Source of the DNA: Wansuia hejianensis
GTDB taxonomy: Bacteria; Bacillota; Clostridia; Lachnospirales; Lachnospiraceae
Reading direction: 5' to 3'
Length of the DNA stretch: 64,000 nucleotides
Assembly (NCBI RefSeq): GCF_014337215.1
Contig: NZ_CP060635.1
Location: 3,729,501-3,793,500 of the forward strand
Under the pieces are notes generated by a model. That model saw only the letters and a list, made by a program, of their open reading frames with translations. It made no database searches and was not told the DNA's origin. The stretch's first letter is position 1. Every line of letters starts with the position of its first letter. The position numbers and the translations under genes were made by a program. This document shows positions 8,816 to 17,711 of the stretch, one piece after another.

Positions 8816-8942
8816 AGAAGAGTTTACAGCGATGTTCTGAGAGAAGCATTTGACTGTCGTGGAAGTGGACTATACGGAAACAGCCGCTTTCTTGTCTGCT
8901 TGGATGGCGCTTACAAATACGCGGTCAGCGAAGCATAAAAAA

Positions 8943-8990
8943 TTTCCCTTGTTTCGTCTCATAAGAGTAATAACAAGGGAAAATATATAA
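8943..8990. terminator. Intrinsic terminator, possibly bidirectional
   Basis: TTTCCCTTGTT (8943-8953) pairs perfectly with AACAAGGGAAA (8972-8982). AT-rich tracts flank both sides. It sits between the decayed repair locus and the 3' end of the glutamine synthetase gene. Confidence 0.65.
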
Positions 8991-9064
8991 GGTTTGAATA
9001 TTGAATAGGCGATATGCCCTGAAAATATAGGGTTTATAGAGGATTAAATAGATAAACTAAATAT

Positions 9065-10489
9065 TTACAGGTTATAGTATCGTGCAAATTCTGCCGGATG
9101 AGGGATTGCCGACAGTTCCAGGCATTCTTGCCTTTTGATGGAGATAAAATTCTGGAGCAGCTGCTCGGGGAATACTCCGCCTGCGGTTAAATAATCGTGG
9201 TCTGCTTCCAGCGCATCCAGTGCGGCGTCAAGAGATGTGGGCAGAGCCTGGAGTTTGGATTTTTCTTCATCTGAGAGGGAATAGAGATTCACATCATAAG
9301 GGCCCCAGCCGTTCTCGTGGGGGTCTATCTGGTTCTTAATTCCGTCTAAACCTGCCATTAAAATTGCCGCATAGCACAAATATGGGTTGCAGGTGGCGTC
9401 TGGATTCCGCAGTTCAAAGCGGCGCATGGTGGGCTTCTTTGCATATGCAGGAATGCGAATTACGGCGCTGCGGTTAGAAGTTGCATATCCCACTGTGACG
9501 GGAGCTTCAAAGCCTGGTACCAGACGTTTAAATGAGTTTGTGCTGGGATTTGTGATTGCGCATAAAGAGGAAATATGCTTTAACAGGCCTCCGATAAAAT
9601 AATGCGCGGTCCGGCTCAGGTGGGAATAACCGTTATCATCCGAGAATACCGGCTCTCCGTTCTTAAGCAGGAGCATATGTACGTGCATACCGTTCCCTGC
9701 CTCTCCGTAAACTGGTTTGGGCATGAGGGTAGCGGTTTTTCCGTATTTAAGAGCTGTATTGTGAATGATGTATTTAATCATCATGGTAGCATCCGCCATT
9801 TTTGACATCTCACCCAGCATTGGTTCGATCTCGAATTGACCGGAAGCGCCGACCTCAGGATGATGATATTTGATGGGAATTCCCGCCTTTTCCATCTCCA
9901 GACACATTTCCGAACGGCATTCATAGGTACGGTCAAAGGGCTTGGCCACATGGTATGCTTTCTGATGAGGAATTACACAGCCTTTTCCTTCAACAGCACT
10001 GTTCCAGGGAGCCTGTGAAACGTCCAGGGACATACTGATGGAGTTCGGCTGAACAGCCCAGCCCACACTGTCAAACAAATGGAATTCAAATTCTGGCAAA
10101 ATCAGCATAGTATCTGCCACACCGGTTTCTTTCATATAGCGCTCAGCGGCTTGTACGATGTTTCGGGGATATTGGTCGAGAGGACGGTTCTCAGGATAGT
10201 CAATAACCATTGCATTTCCGGTCACCGACAAAGTTGGAATCTCGCAGAATGGGTCTACAATGGCAGTATCCAGATCCGGAATAAATACCATGTCGCTTTT
10301 TTCAACCACGGCGTATCCATAATTAGAAGCATCGAACCCGATACCGCTTGTCAAAGTATCAGCAGAAAATTGCTGTACCGGTATGGTGACATGGCGGTAT
10401 TGCCCATTAATGTCAACGATTTTGAAATCGATCATTTTAATATCGTTGGCTTCGATCATGTTCATAAAATCTTGCACAGTAATTGCCAT
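9065..10489 (-). CDS. glnA: Glutamine synthetase, type I
   Basis: 474 residues from the ATG at 10487-10489; GGAGGG lies just upstream, so longer upstream starts are not used. It makes glutamine from glutamate, ammonia and ATP in the cytoplasm. Seen in order: the N-terminal beta-grasp (IKMIDFKIVDINGQYRHV), the metal-site segment ILPEFEFHLFD, PMLGEMSKMADATMM, the ATP-loop region GEAGNGMHVHMLL, NSFKRLVPGFEAP, and RSAVIRIPAY followed by RRFELRNPDATCNPYL. All expected catalytic blocks appear intact and the length is normal for GSI. It is monocistronic, between the terminator at 8943 and repeat copy B. No glutamine riboswitch or GlnR box was recognised upstream. Confidence 0.95.
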   Translation of the reverse strand: MAITVQDFMNMIEANDIKMIDFKIVDINGQYRHVTIPVQQFSADTLTSGIGFDASNYGYAVVEKSDMVFIPDLDTAIVDPFCEIPTLSVTGNAMVIDYPENRPLDQYPRNIVQAAERYMKETGVADTMLILPEFEFHLFDSVGWAVQPNSISMSLDVSQAPWNSAVEGKGCVIPHQKAYHVAKPFDRTYECRSEMCLEMEKAGIPIKYHHPEVGASGQFEIEPMLGEMSKMADATMMIKYIIHNTALKYGKTATLMPKPVYGEAGNGMHVHMLLLKNGEPVFSDDNGYSHLSRTAHYFIGGLLKHISSLCAITNPSTNSFKRLVPGFEAPVTVGYATSNRSAVIRIPAYAKKPTMRRFELRNPDATCNPYLCYAAILMAGLDGIKNQIDPHENGWGPYDVNLYSLSDEEKSKLQALPTSLDAALDALEADHDYLTAGGVFPEQLLQNFISIKRQECLELSAIPHPAEFARYYNL

Positions 10490-10614
10490 AAAATTTCCCT
10501 CCAAATATAAAAAATAAATGATTTTGTCTTCCCCACGAAGTATATGTATCACTATCATAACGAAAAAACAGGAGGATTGCAACCAAAAAAAACAGTAATT
10601 TCGTGCTGCAATAT

Positions 10615-11016
10615 AAATTATAGTTTTGTGGCGAGGGGTGTGGATGACCGGACGAAAAGCAGCGGGAGACCTCCGGCAGGCCGCAGCCGCCGGAGGTCTC
10701 CCGCCGCTTTTCTGGCTGTTCCAGACGGTACAATGGCTCTCGCCAGGGCTGGGAACCCCGATGGTCTCAGGCGGTAGATTTCAATATTCAATAAAACAAT
10801 ACTGGCGCCCGTCGGCCGCGATTAGCCAGTAATTACTGTCTGAAATGATCCTGATGGCACTTTCGGGGAACCTGGGTGAAGCGTTTTAGATCACCAGAGA
10901 GAGTGGGGGGAGGCGGGGCGGAACAGGGACGGCGCAATGGAAGGCTTCGCCTCCTCCCAGCCTTTCGTCCGGGTATCCAAAACCCTCCCCCCATCCCCGA
11001 CCAATTGGAAGCAAAA
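10615..11016. repeat. Dispersed repeat with inverted ends, copy B (longest copy)
   Basis: Shares with copy A the left end (AAATTATAGTTTTGTGGCG) and the internal block GACGGTACAATGGCTCTCGC, and with all copies the right end TTTCGTCCGGGTATCC. An internal hairpin (GGGAGACCTCCGG pairing with CCGGAGGTCTCCC) and a GC-rich foldback around 10895-10960 (GGGGAGGCG pairing with CGCCTCCTCCC) are extra relative to A. The right end stops about 11 bases before the -35 of the aldolase operon promoter. Confidence 0.87.
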
Positions 11017-11027
11017 TCGAAATTTAA

Positions 11028-11056
11028 TTGACTTTTTTGGGTTGGGCATTTATAAT
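11028..11056 (+). promoter_or_regulatory. Promoter of the polyol/ketose operon
   Basis: TTGACT (11028-11033), 17 bases, TATAAT (11051-11056). It is followed directly by the operator palindrome. Confidence 0.8.
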
Positions 11057-11061
11057 ATAAT

Positions 11062-11081
11062 AAACCGAAACGTTTCGGTTT
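11062..11081. promoter_or_regulatory. LacI-family operator, perfect 20-bp palindrome
   Basis: AAACCGAAACGTTTCGGTTT is a perfect palindrome with the central CG typical of LacI/GalR sites. It begins six bases after the -10, so a bound repressor would block initiation. The LacI-type regulator encoded as the second gene of the operon is the natural candidate (autoregulation, inference). Confidence 0.8.
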
Positions 11082-11122
11082 GGAAACTTTTATTTATACC
11101 TTACATATAAGGAGGAGCTATT

Positions 11123-11974
11123 ATGCCATTTGTAACCTCAGAAAAAATGTTGTTGGACGCCCGGAGAGGCGGCTATGCTGTAGGGGCTTTTAATGCGGAA
11201 AATATGGAGATGGTTAAGGCGATTATCGCTGCGGCCGAAGAACTTCGTGCGCCGGTGATGATTCAGACTACTTCTTCTACGATTAAATATGGGTCGGTGG
11301 AGACTTATGCGGCTATTGTATCGGCTGAAGCGATGAAGGCATCGGTGCCTGTGTGTCTGCATCTGGATCATGGAAGCAGCTTTGGGCTGGCGGTTCGATG
11401 TGTGATGGCTGGCTATACGTCTGTGATGATGGATGGATCGAAGCTTCCATTTGAAGAAAATATAGCGGTTAGCAGGCAGGTGGCTGAGATGGCTGCCGCT
11501 GTGGGGATTCCATGTGAAGCAGAGCTTGGCAAGGTAGGGGGCAAAGAGGATGAGGTGGAGGCGGTAGCGGACACCAATACAGATCCGGCGGAGGCTAAGG
11601 AATTTGTTGAGCGGACGGGAATCAGCTCTTTGGCTGTGGCGATTGGAACTGCCCATGGATTCTATGTGGGAACGCCGGTTCTTGACGTGGAGCGCCTTTC
11701 TGAGATACGTAAGGCGGTGGATGTGCCGCTGGTTTTGCACGGCGCTTCGGGACTGACGGATGAGCAGGTGCAGGGATGTGTGAAACGGGGGATCTGTAAG
11801 GTAAATTTTGCTACGGAGCTTCGAAATGCCTACACTAGGGCGGTGGAAAGATATCTGCTGGACAATCCGAATACGATTGATCCGAAGGCTTACAGCAAAG
11901 CAGCTATGGCTGCTGTAACGGAGCTGGTTAAGGCGCGGATGAAGGTCTGCGGTTGTGACGGAAAAATGGAGTAA
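11123..11974 (+). CDS. Class II fructose/tagatose-bisphosphate aldolase family (ketose-bisphosphate aldolase)
   Basis: 283 residues; AAGGAGGAG lies upstream of the ATG. It cleaves a ketose 1,6-bisphosphate to dihydroxyacetone phosphate and glyceraldehyde 3-phosphate in the cytoplasm. The Zn ligand and active-site blocks are present: HLDHGSS, CEAELGKVGGKED, VAIGTAHG, LHGASGL and KVNFATELR. Length and sequence fit the GatY/KbaY/FbaA group, so fructose- or tagatose-bisphosphate are both possible. It is first in an operon with kinases and dehydrogenases, which points to catabolism of a specific sugar or polyol rather than glycolysis. Confidence 0.9.
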   Translation: MPFVTSEKMLLDARRGGYAVGAFNAENMEMVKAIIAAAEELRAPVMIQTTSSTIKYGSVETYAAIVSAEAMKASVPVCLHLDHGSSFGLAVRCVMAGYTSVMMDGSKLPFEENIAVSRQVAEMAAAVGIPCEAELGKVGGKEDEVEAVADTNTDPAEAKEFVERTGISSLAVAIGTAHGFYVGTPVLDVERLSEIRKAVDVPLVLHGASGLTDEQVQGCVKRGICKVNFATELRNAYTRAVERYLLDNPNTIDPKAYSKAAMAAVTELVKARMKVCGCDGKME

Positions 11975-11978
11975 TACT

Positions 11979-12989
11979 ATGGCAGCTACAATCAAAGACA
12001 TTGCCCAGAAGACCGGACTGGGGCTGGCGACCATTTCTTCTTATTTAAATGGGGGAAATGTGAGGGAAAAAAACCGGGTCAAAATAGAAGAGGCCATACG
12101 GGAGTTACATTTTGAAATTAATGAAACCGCAAGAGGTCTGAAAACGAATACCACGAGGACGATCGGTGTAGTCATACCGGAGCTGAACAGCGTTTTCTGC
12201 GCTAAGGTAATCGGGAGAATCGAAGATACCCTGCGTAAGCATGGCTATGCGCTCATGATCTGCGACTGCCGGACAGATAAAGTACGGGAGCGGGAAGCAG
12301 TGGAGTTCTTGATGCGGAAGCGGGTGGACGGCCTGATTAATATGCCGGTAGACGGGAAAGGACGACATCTGGAGAAATTTCGGAGAACAGGAAAGCCAGT
12401 GGTGCTGATTGACCGGGAAATCAATGGCCTGGGCTGTGACAGCGTATGCGCGGATAACCGGGAAGCGATGAAGGAAGCGGTGAAGCTTCTGGTAGAAAAC
12501 GGGCACCGTGGGATCGGAATGGTAGCGGGTACCCAGGATGTGCTGACTGCCCAGGAACGGCTCATGGGCTATGAAGAAGCCTGCAGTGAAAATGGCATTC
12601 CGCTGCGGGAGTCATATATTTATTCCGGAGACTGTACGATTGAGAGCGGGGTTCTGGGGCTTGAAACTCTGGTAAGAAATAATCCGGAGATGACAGCAGT
12701 TGTGGTGGGAAACTATAATATGAGCGTTGGCGTTATGATCGGTATGAATGAACTGGGTCTGTCAGTGCCGGAGGAGCTGTCGGTCATCGGTTTTGATAAT
12801 CTGCAATTTGCCAGGGCCTGCCGGCCCAGGCTCACAATCCTGGATCAGCCCACAGGAGAGATCGCTGATCATGCTGCGAGAATCATGCTGGAGAGGTTGG
12901 GGAAAACAGATTGTGCAGTGAATGCTCAGCCATACAAGGTACGTCTGAAAACAGCGCTCATACCGGGAAGTTCGGTGAAAAAATTGTGA
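11979..12989 (+). CDS. LacI-family transcriptional regulator
   Basis: 336 residues. The ATG at 11979 lies four bases after the aldolase stop, with GGAG in the end of that gene. The N-terminus ATIKDIAQKTGLGLATISSY is the LacI helix-turn-helix, followed by a hinge helix (ARGLKTNTTRTIGVVIP) and a periplasmic-binding-like effector domain (VIGFDNLQFARACRPRLTIL). It probably represses its own operon through the palindrome at 11062. Its effector is likely an intermediate of the pathway encoded downstream. Confidence 0.93.
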   Translation: MAATIKDIAQKTGLGLATISSYLNGGNVREKNRVKIEEAIRELHFEINETARGLKTNTTRTIGVVIPELNSVFCAKVIGRIEDTLRKHGYALMICDCRTDKVREREAVEFLMRKRVDGLINMPVDGKGRHLEKFRRTGKPVVLIDREINGLGCDSVCADNREAMKEAVKLLVENGHRGIGMVAGTQDVLTAQERLMGYEEACSENGIPLRESYIYSGDCTIESGVLGLETLVRNNPEMTAVVVGNYNMSVGVMIGMNELGLSVPEELSVIGFDNLQFARACRPRLTILDQPTGEIADHAARIMLERLGKTDCAVNAQPYKVRLKTALIPGSSVKKL

Positions 12990-13024
12990 AACATACCGGA
13001 AAGATTAAGTGGAGGTAAACGCTT

Positions 13025-14545
13025 ATGGGAAAGTATTTATTGGGGATTGATCTTGGTACCAGTGCCTGTAAGGTGGCTCTTTTTAACAGGGCTGGCAGGG
13101 TGTTGGGAGCGGCGTCGGGCGAGTATCCAGTTTATTACCAGAAGCCAGGATGGGCGGAACAGAATCCGGAGGAATGGTGGGACGGCGTCTGCCGGGCGGT
13201 AAAAGAGGTACTGAAGCTGACCGGGATCTGTCCCCGGGAAATAGCGGGAATCGGCATCGACGGCCAGAGCTGGTCGGCGGTTGCATTGGACAAAGGTGGT
13301 CAGGTGCTGACGAATACACCGATCTGGATGGATACCAGGGCACAGGAGATCTGTGACAGGCTGAATGAGGAAATTGGCGCAGAAACGATATTCCAGCTGG
13401 CTGGAAATTCTCTTCAGCCGTCTTATACGACGGCAAAGGTGCTGTGGTATCGGGAAAGCCTGCCGGAGGTGTATGGAAAGACCGACAAAATCCTGCAGTC
13501 CAATGGTTATCTGGTTTACCGCCTGACGGGAGCGGTGACACAGGATATCTGCCAGGGGTACGGCTGGCACTGCTTTGATATGAGGAACGGGATCTGGAAC
13601 GAAGAAATGTGTGAGAAGCTTGGAATACCTGTGAAGTTTTTGCCGCCGGTGGTGGCTTGCGATGCAGTGGTTGGCAGTGTGACGGAGAAAGCGGCGGCAG
13701 AATCCGGGCTGGCAGCGGGTACTCCGGTGGTGGCAGGAGGTTTGGATGCCGCCTGCGGAACTCTGGGCGCCGGCGTCATCCATGGGGGAGAGACCCAGGA
13801 GCAGGGCGGTCAGGCAGGCGGAATGAGCATCTGTACAGATACATATAAAGCAGATCCCCGCCTGATCCTGAGCTATCATGTGGTACCGGGAAAATGGCTG
13901 CTGCAGGGAGGAACTACTGGCGGCGGCGGAGTTATGCGGTGGTTTGAGAAGGAATTTGCTGAATATGAGCGGTCACAGCAGGATCGAACGGGCAAGGCTT
14001 CCCTGGTACAGTTAAATGAGCTGGCAGAGAGCATCGCTCCCGGAAGCGAAGGGCTTGTATTTCTTCCGTATATGTCCGGAGAGCGTTCTCCCATCTGGGA
14101 TCCGGAAGCGAAGGGGGTATTCTTCGGGCTGGATTTTTCTAAGACAAAAGGCCATATGGTCAGAGCCTGTATGGAAGGTGTTGCATATTCGCTGAAGCAT
14201 AACCTGGATGTGGCAGAGGAAGCAGGAGCCAATGCAGAAGTATTGAGAGCCATGGGCGGTTCAGCAAATTCTCTGCTCTGGACGCAGATCAAGTCCGACG
14301 TGACCGGGAAGCCGATTGTGGTTCCCTCTTCTGATACGGCCACGACACTGGGAGCAGCTTTGCTGGCCGGCGTGGGCACGGGTTACTATCAGTCTTATGA
14401 GGAAGCTGTGGGGCTGACAGTACATGAAACACGGCGGCATGAACCTGATCCGGCGGCGGGCGCTCTGTACCGGAAACCCTATAATACGTATCTGGAACTC
14501 TACCAGGCATTAAAGGATCTGATGAAAAAGACAGGAGGAAAGTGA
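13025..14545 (+). CDS. FGGY-family carbohydrate kinase, xylulokinase-like
   Basis: 506 residues; GGAGG is positioned upstream of the ATG. The N-terminal ATP phosphate-binding motif LGIDLGTSACKVALF, the QNPEEWWDG block, GIGIDGQSW and the C-terminal FGGY signature region GGSANSLLWTQIKSDVTGKP are all present. XylB-like kinases phosphorylate ketoses such as D-xylulose, but substrate range cannot be read from sequence. The pathway context (polyol dehydrogenase, PfkB kinase, class II aldolase) suggests a hexulose or pentulose substrate. Confidence 0.9.
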   Translation: MGKYLLGIDLGTSACKVALFNRAGRVLGAASGEYPVYYQKPGWAEQNPEEWWDGVCRAVKEVLKLTGICPREIAGIGIDGQSWSAVALDKGGQVLTNTPIWMDTRAQEICDRLNEEIGAETIFQLAGNSLQPSYTTAKVLWYRESLPEVYGKTDKILQSNGYLVYRLTGAVTQDICQGYGWHCFDMRNGIWNEEMCEKLGIPVKFLPPVVACDAVVGSVTEKAAAESGLAAGTPVVAGGLDAACGTLGAGVIHGGETQEQGGQAGGMSICTDTYKADPRLILSYHVVPGKWLLQGGTTGGGGVMRWFEKEFAEYERSQQDRTGKASLVQLNELAESIAPGSEGLVFLPYMSGERSPIWDPEAKGVFFGLDFSKTKGHMVRACMEGVAYSLKHNLDVAEEAGANAEVLRAMGGSANSLLWTQIKSDVTGKPIVVPSSDTATTLGAALLAGVGTGYYQSYEEAVGLTVHETRRHEPDPAAGALYRKPYNTYLELYQALKDLMKKTGGK

Positions 14546-14546
14546 A

Positions 14547-15596
14547 ATGAAAGCAGGCGTAGTATACGCAAAAAATGATATAAGATATGATGAAATAGAG
14601 AAGCCGGCAGTGAGGCCGGGAACTGTACTCATTAAGGTGAAGTATACGGGAATTTGCGGTTCAGACGTGCCCCGGGTAAACGGAGATGCGTGCCATTTTT
14701 TTCCGAATGTGCTGGGTCACGAATTTTCGGGCGTTGTGGAGGAAATCGGAGAAGGTGTGACGAGTGTGCAGCCGGGGGACAGAGTGGCAGGTGTCCCGCT
14801 GGTTCCCTGTATGGCCTGTGAGGACTGCCAGAGAGGGGATTATTCCCTCTGTAAGCATTACAGCTTTATCGGCTCCCGGCAGTTCGGCAGCTTTGCAGAG
14901 TACGTGGTGGTTCCGGAAAAAAATGCCGTCAAATTCAGTGAAGACGTCAGTTTTGAGAAGGGCGCTTTTTTTGAACCGGCCACTGTAGCTCTCCATGGGC
15001 TGGAACGGACCGGATATAAAGGAGGGCATACGGTAGCCATTCTGGGAGGCGGGACGATTGGTTTGATGACCATGCAGTGGGCCCGGATTTTCGGAGCCAG
15101 TCAGGTGGTGGTTTTTGATATTGTGAATGAACGCCTGGAGCTGGCTGTACGCCTGGGAGCTGACACTGGTGTGAACACCGGGGAAGAAGATTTTATGGAA
15201 AAGGTGTCTGCACTGACGGGTGGCCGTGGTTTTGACTATGTCTATGAGACGGCTGGCAACACCGTTACCATGAGGCTGGCCTTCCAGCTGGCGGCGAATA
15301 AGGCGGGGGTCTGCTTTATTGGTACGCCCACGAAGGAGCTGACTTTTACTGTGGATGAATGGGAAAACATTAACCGGAAGGAATTCCGGCTGACGGGGTC
15401 CTGGATGTCTTATTCCGCGCCGTTTCCGGGACATGAATGGGAATTGGTGGCCCATTACTTCGCCACAGGTGAACTGAAGTTTGACGACTCTTTTATTTAT
15501 AAGAAAATACCGCTCTCTCAGATCGCGTCGGCTTTTGAAATGTTTAAGACTCCGGGGGCGGTCAAAGGCAAGATACTGATTGACAGTGAGCAGTAG
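14547..15596 (+). CDS. Zinc-dependent polyol dehydrogenase, galactitol-1-phosphate 5-dehydrogenase-like
   Basis: 349 residues, starting one base after the kinase stop. It is a medium-chain dehydrogenase: catalytic zinc region GICGSD and GHEFSG, structural zinc cysteines in PCMACEDCQRGDYSLC, and the NAD-binding GGGTIGL. The sequence most recalls GatD-type enzymes, which oxidise galactitol 1-phosphate to tagatose 6-phosphate. Other polyols or polyol phosphates (sorbitol, arabitol) are possible. It is translationally linked to the kinase before it. Confidence 0.87.
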   Translation: MKAGVVYAKNDIRYDEIEKPAVRPGTVLIKVKYTGICGSDVPRVNGDACHFFPNVLGHEFSGVVEEIGEGVTSVQPGDRVAGVPLVPCMACEDCQRGDYSLCKHYSFIGSRQFGSFAEYVVVPEKNAVKFSEDVSFEKGAFFEPATVALHGLERTGYKGGHTVAILGGGTIGLMTMQWARIFGASQVVVFDIVNERLELAVRLGADTGVNTGEEDFMEKVSALTGGRGFDYVYETAGNTVTMRLAFQLAANKAGVCFIGTPTKELTFTVDEWENINRKEFRLTGSWMSYSAPFPGHEWELVAHYFATGELKFDDSFIYKKIPLSQIASAFEMFKTPGAVKGKILIDSEQ

Positions 15597-15610
15597 GAGG
15601 CGGATACAGG

Positions 15611-16543
15611 ATGATTTTAACAGTAACCGCCAATGCGGCCATTGATAAACGGTATGTGGCAGAAAATTTTAGTGTGGGCAGTGTAAACCGTGTGAAATCC
15701 TGTGCGGCTACTGCCGGAGGCAAAGGGTTGAATGTGTCCAGGGCGGCAAAGATCGCAGGAGAGGCTGTGACGGCTACCGGATTCCTGGGAGGCCATTCTG
15801 GTTCTTTCATAGAAGAATATATCCAGTCTGAGGGGATTGAGAGCGAGTTTGTCTGGTGCTCAGGGGAAAGCCGTTCCTGTATCAACATATGGGATGAAGC
15901 GAATAAGACTCAGACAGAATTTCTGGAACCGGGATTTTCGATTAACGGCCAGGATATGGACCGGCTGGAGGAAAGATTTAATCATTTGGTGGGCGGCTGC
16001 AGCATTGTGACAATTTCGGGCAGCATCCCGACAGGCGGGAGCGGAGATCTCTACCGCCGTCTGATGGAGAGTGCCCGGAGATGTGGAAAAAGGGTGATTC
16101 TGGATACCAGCGGGAAACTTCTGGAGGAGTGCATCACTTATCAGCCTTTCATGATAAAGCCAAATATGGATGAGATTCAAATGCTGACCGGCCGTGAGAT
16201 TGTGAGCCGGGAGGACCTGCTTCAGGCGGCATCGGGCCTGCACAGAAGGGGAATCCGTGTGGTAGTGATATCCAGAGGCGCGGAAGGCGCCGTGATTTCC
16301 AGTGAAGAGGGGGCTTTTGAAGCACGCGTCCCGCGGATTGAGGCAGTGAACACGGTGGGATGCGGAGATTCCATGACTGCGGGCTTTGCGGCAGGATTTT
16401 CCAGAGGGCTGGCGGTTGCGGAATGTATCAGGCTGGCCAGCGCTATTTCGGCGGCCAGCGCCATGAGAATGGAGACAGGTTATTTTCTGAAACAGGATAT
16501 GGAAGCTCTGCTTCCGCGAATAGAAGTTCATCAGATCGCTTAG
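15611..16543 (+). CDS. PfkB-family sugar-phosphate kinase (1-phosphofructokinase/tagatose-6-phosphate kinase type)
   Basis: 310 residues. It begins MILTVTANAAIDKRY, typical of the FruK/LacC branch. It carries GGKGLNVSRAAKIAGE and the catalytic anion-hole motif VNTVGCGDSMTAGF near the C-terminus. It would add a second phosphate to a ketose phosphate to give the bisphosphate used by the aldolase in the same operon. FruK versus LacC specificity cannot be separated by eye. AGGAGG lies just before the ATG. Confidence 0.88.
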   Translation: MILTVTANAAIDKRYVAENFSVGSVNRVKSCAATAGGKGLNVSRAAKIAGEAVTATGFLGGHSGSFIEEYIQSEGIESEFVWCSGESRSCINIWDEANKTQTEFLEPGFSINGQDMDRLEERFNHLVGGCSIVTISGSIPTGGSGDLYRRLMESARRCGKRVILDTSGKLLEECITYQPFMIKPNMDEIQMLTGREIVSREDLLQAASGLHRRGIRVVVISRGAEGAVISSEEGAFEARVPRIEAVNTVGCGDSMTAGFAAGFSRGLAVAECIRLASAISAASAMRMETGYFLKQDMEALLPRIEVHQIA

Positions 16544-16564
16544 AAGAACAAGGAGGCATCATCT

Positions 16565-17581
16565 ATGGAGTTTATTGATCCTAATTTAATTCCCGCCAGG
16601 ACATTGTATACAGGGGCGAAAATGCCGGCCGTTGGAATGGGCACCTTTGGTTCAGACCATGCCGCGCCGGAGGAAGTATCTGCTGCCGTCGCCGGAGCTA
16701 TCAGAGTTGGCTATCGTCACTTTGACTGTGCGGCGTGCTATGGCAACGAAGCTCAGATCGGAGAGGTATTTGCAGAGGCTTTTTCAGAAGGGGAGGTCCG
16801 ACGTGAGGAGCTGTTTATTGTTTCCAAAGTGTGGAATGACATGCATGGACAGGGAGATGTACTTCTGGCCTGTGCAAAGACGCTGAAGGATCTGCAGCTG
16901 GAAGCTTTGGATATGTATTATGTCCATTGGCCTTTTCCTAATTATCATCCGCCGAAATGTGATGTGTCAGAACGGAATCCGGATTCCAGGCCCTTTAGCA
17001 CGGAGCGCTTCATGACGACCTGGCGGCAAATGGAACGTCTGGTGGATATGGGGCTGACCAGGCATATCGGGATGTCCAACATGACGATCCCGAAACTGGA
17101 GGCAGTTCTTCCCCTGTGCCGGATTAAACCGGCGGCCATTGAAATGGAGCTGCACCCCTGCTTTCAGCAGCAGGAGCTGTTTGACTATTGCAGGGAGAGG
17201 GAGATTCAGGTGGTTGGCTTCTGCCCGCTGGGATCACCGGACAGGCCGGAACGGGACAGGACCCCGGAGGATATTGCGGATATTGAACTTCCGGAGATTC
17301 GGAGAATTGCAGAAAGCCATGGTATCCATCCGGCTCTTGTCTGCATCAAATGGGCAGTCCAGAGAGGTCAGACGCCAATACCTTTTTCTGTAAAAGAAAG
17401 GAATTATACCGCTAATTTGAAATGTGTGACTGAAGATCCTCTTACTTCAGAAGAGATGGAAGTGATCGGGGGGCTGGAAAGAGACAACCGGCTGGTGAAG
17501 GGGCAGGTATTCCTGTGGCCTGGAGCCGGGGATTGGAGAGACCTCTGGGATCTGAAGGGAACGATTGCTGGAGCAGGATGA
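16565..17581 (+). CDS. Aldo/keto reductase
   Basis: 338 residues. The catalytic tetrad is visible: Asp in HFDCA, Tyr in CYGNE, Lys in VSKVW and His in YVHWP. The nucleotide-binding C-terminal segment PIPFSVKERNYTANL is also present. It probably interconverts an aldose and its polyol with NAD(P)H. As last gene of the operon it could generate the polyol oxidised by the GatD-like enzyme. AAGGAGG lies upstream of the ATG. Confidence 0.9.
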   Translation: MEFIDPNLIPARTLYTGAKMPAVGMGTFGSDHAAPEEVSAAVAGAIRVGYRHFDCAACYGNEAQIGEVFAEAFSEGEVRREELFIVSKVWNDMHGQGDVLLACAKTLKDLQLEALDMYYVHWPFPNYHPPKCDVSERNPDSRPFSTERFMTTWRQMERLVDMGLTRHIGMSNMTIPKLEAVLPLCRIKPAAIEMELHPCFQQQELFDYCREREIQVVGFCPLGSPDRPERDRTPEDIADIELPEIRRIAESHGIHPALVCIKWAVQRGQTPIPFSVKERNYTANLKCVTEDPLTSEEMEVIGGLERDNRLVKGQVFLWPGAGDWRDLWDLKGTIAGAG

Positions 17582-17635
17582 CGGTTTTTTTGTCGGTTTA
17601 TGAGATATTTTGTAAATTCCCAACTGAAATTGCTA

Positions 17636-17664
17636 TTGCGATTTATTACTTCAGCATGTATAAT
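17636..17664 (+). promoter_or_regulatory. Promoter of the DUF4190-like gene
   Basis: TTGCGA, 17 bases, TATAAT (17659-17664), 48 bases before the ATG at 17712. Confidence 0.6.
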
Positions 17665-17711
17665 AAAAAAGAATTGGCAATATTAATAAATACAAAGGAG
17701 GAAGAGTGGTT

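Noticed and set aside
10490..11122. Possible glutamine riboswitch or T-box near glnA
   Set aside because: No conserved core of these RNAs was found; the structure here is explained by repeat copy B.
13037..13879. 280-codon minus-strand frame
   Set aside because: Shadow of the FGGY kinase gene with composition typical of antisense reading.
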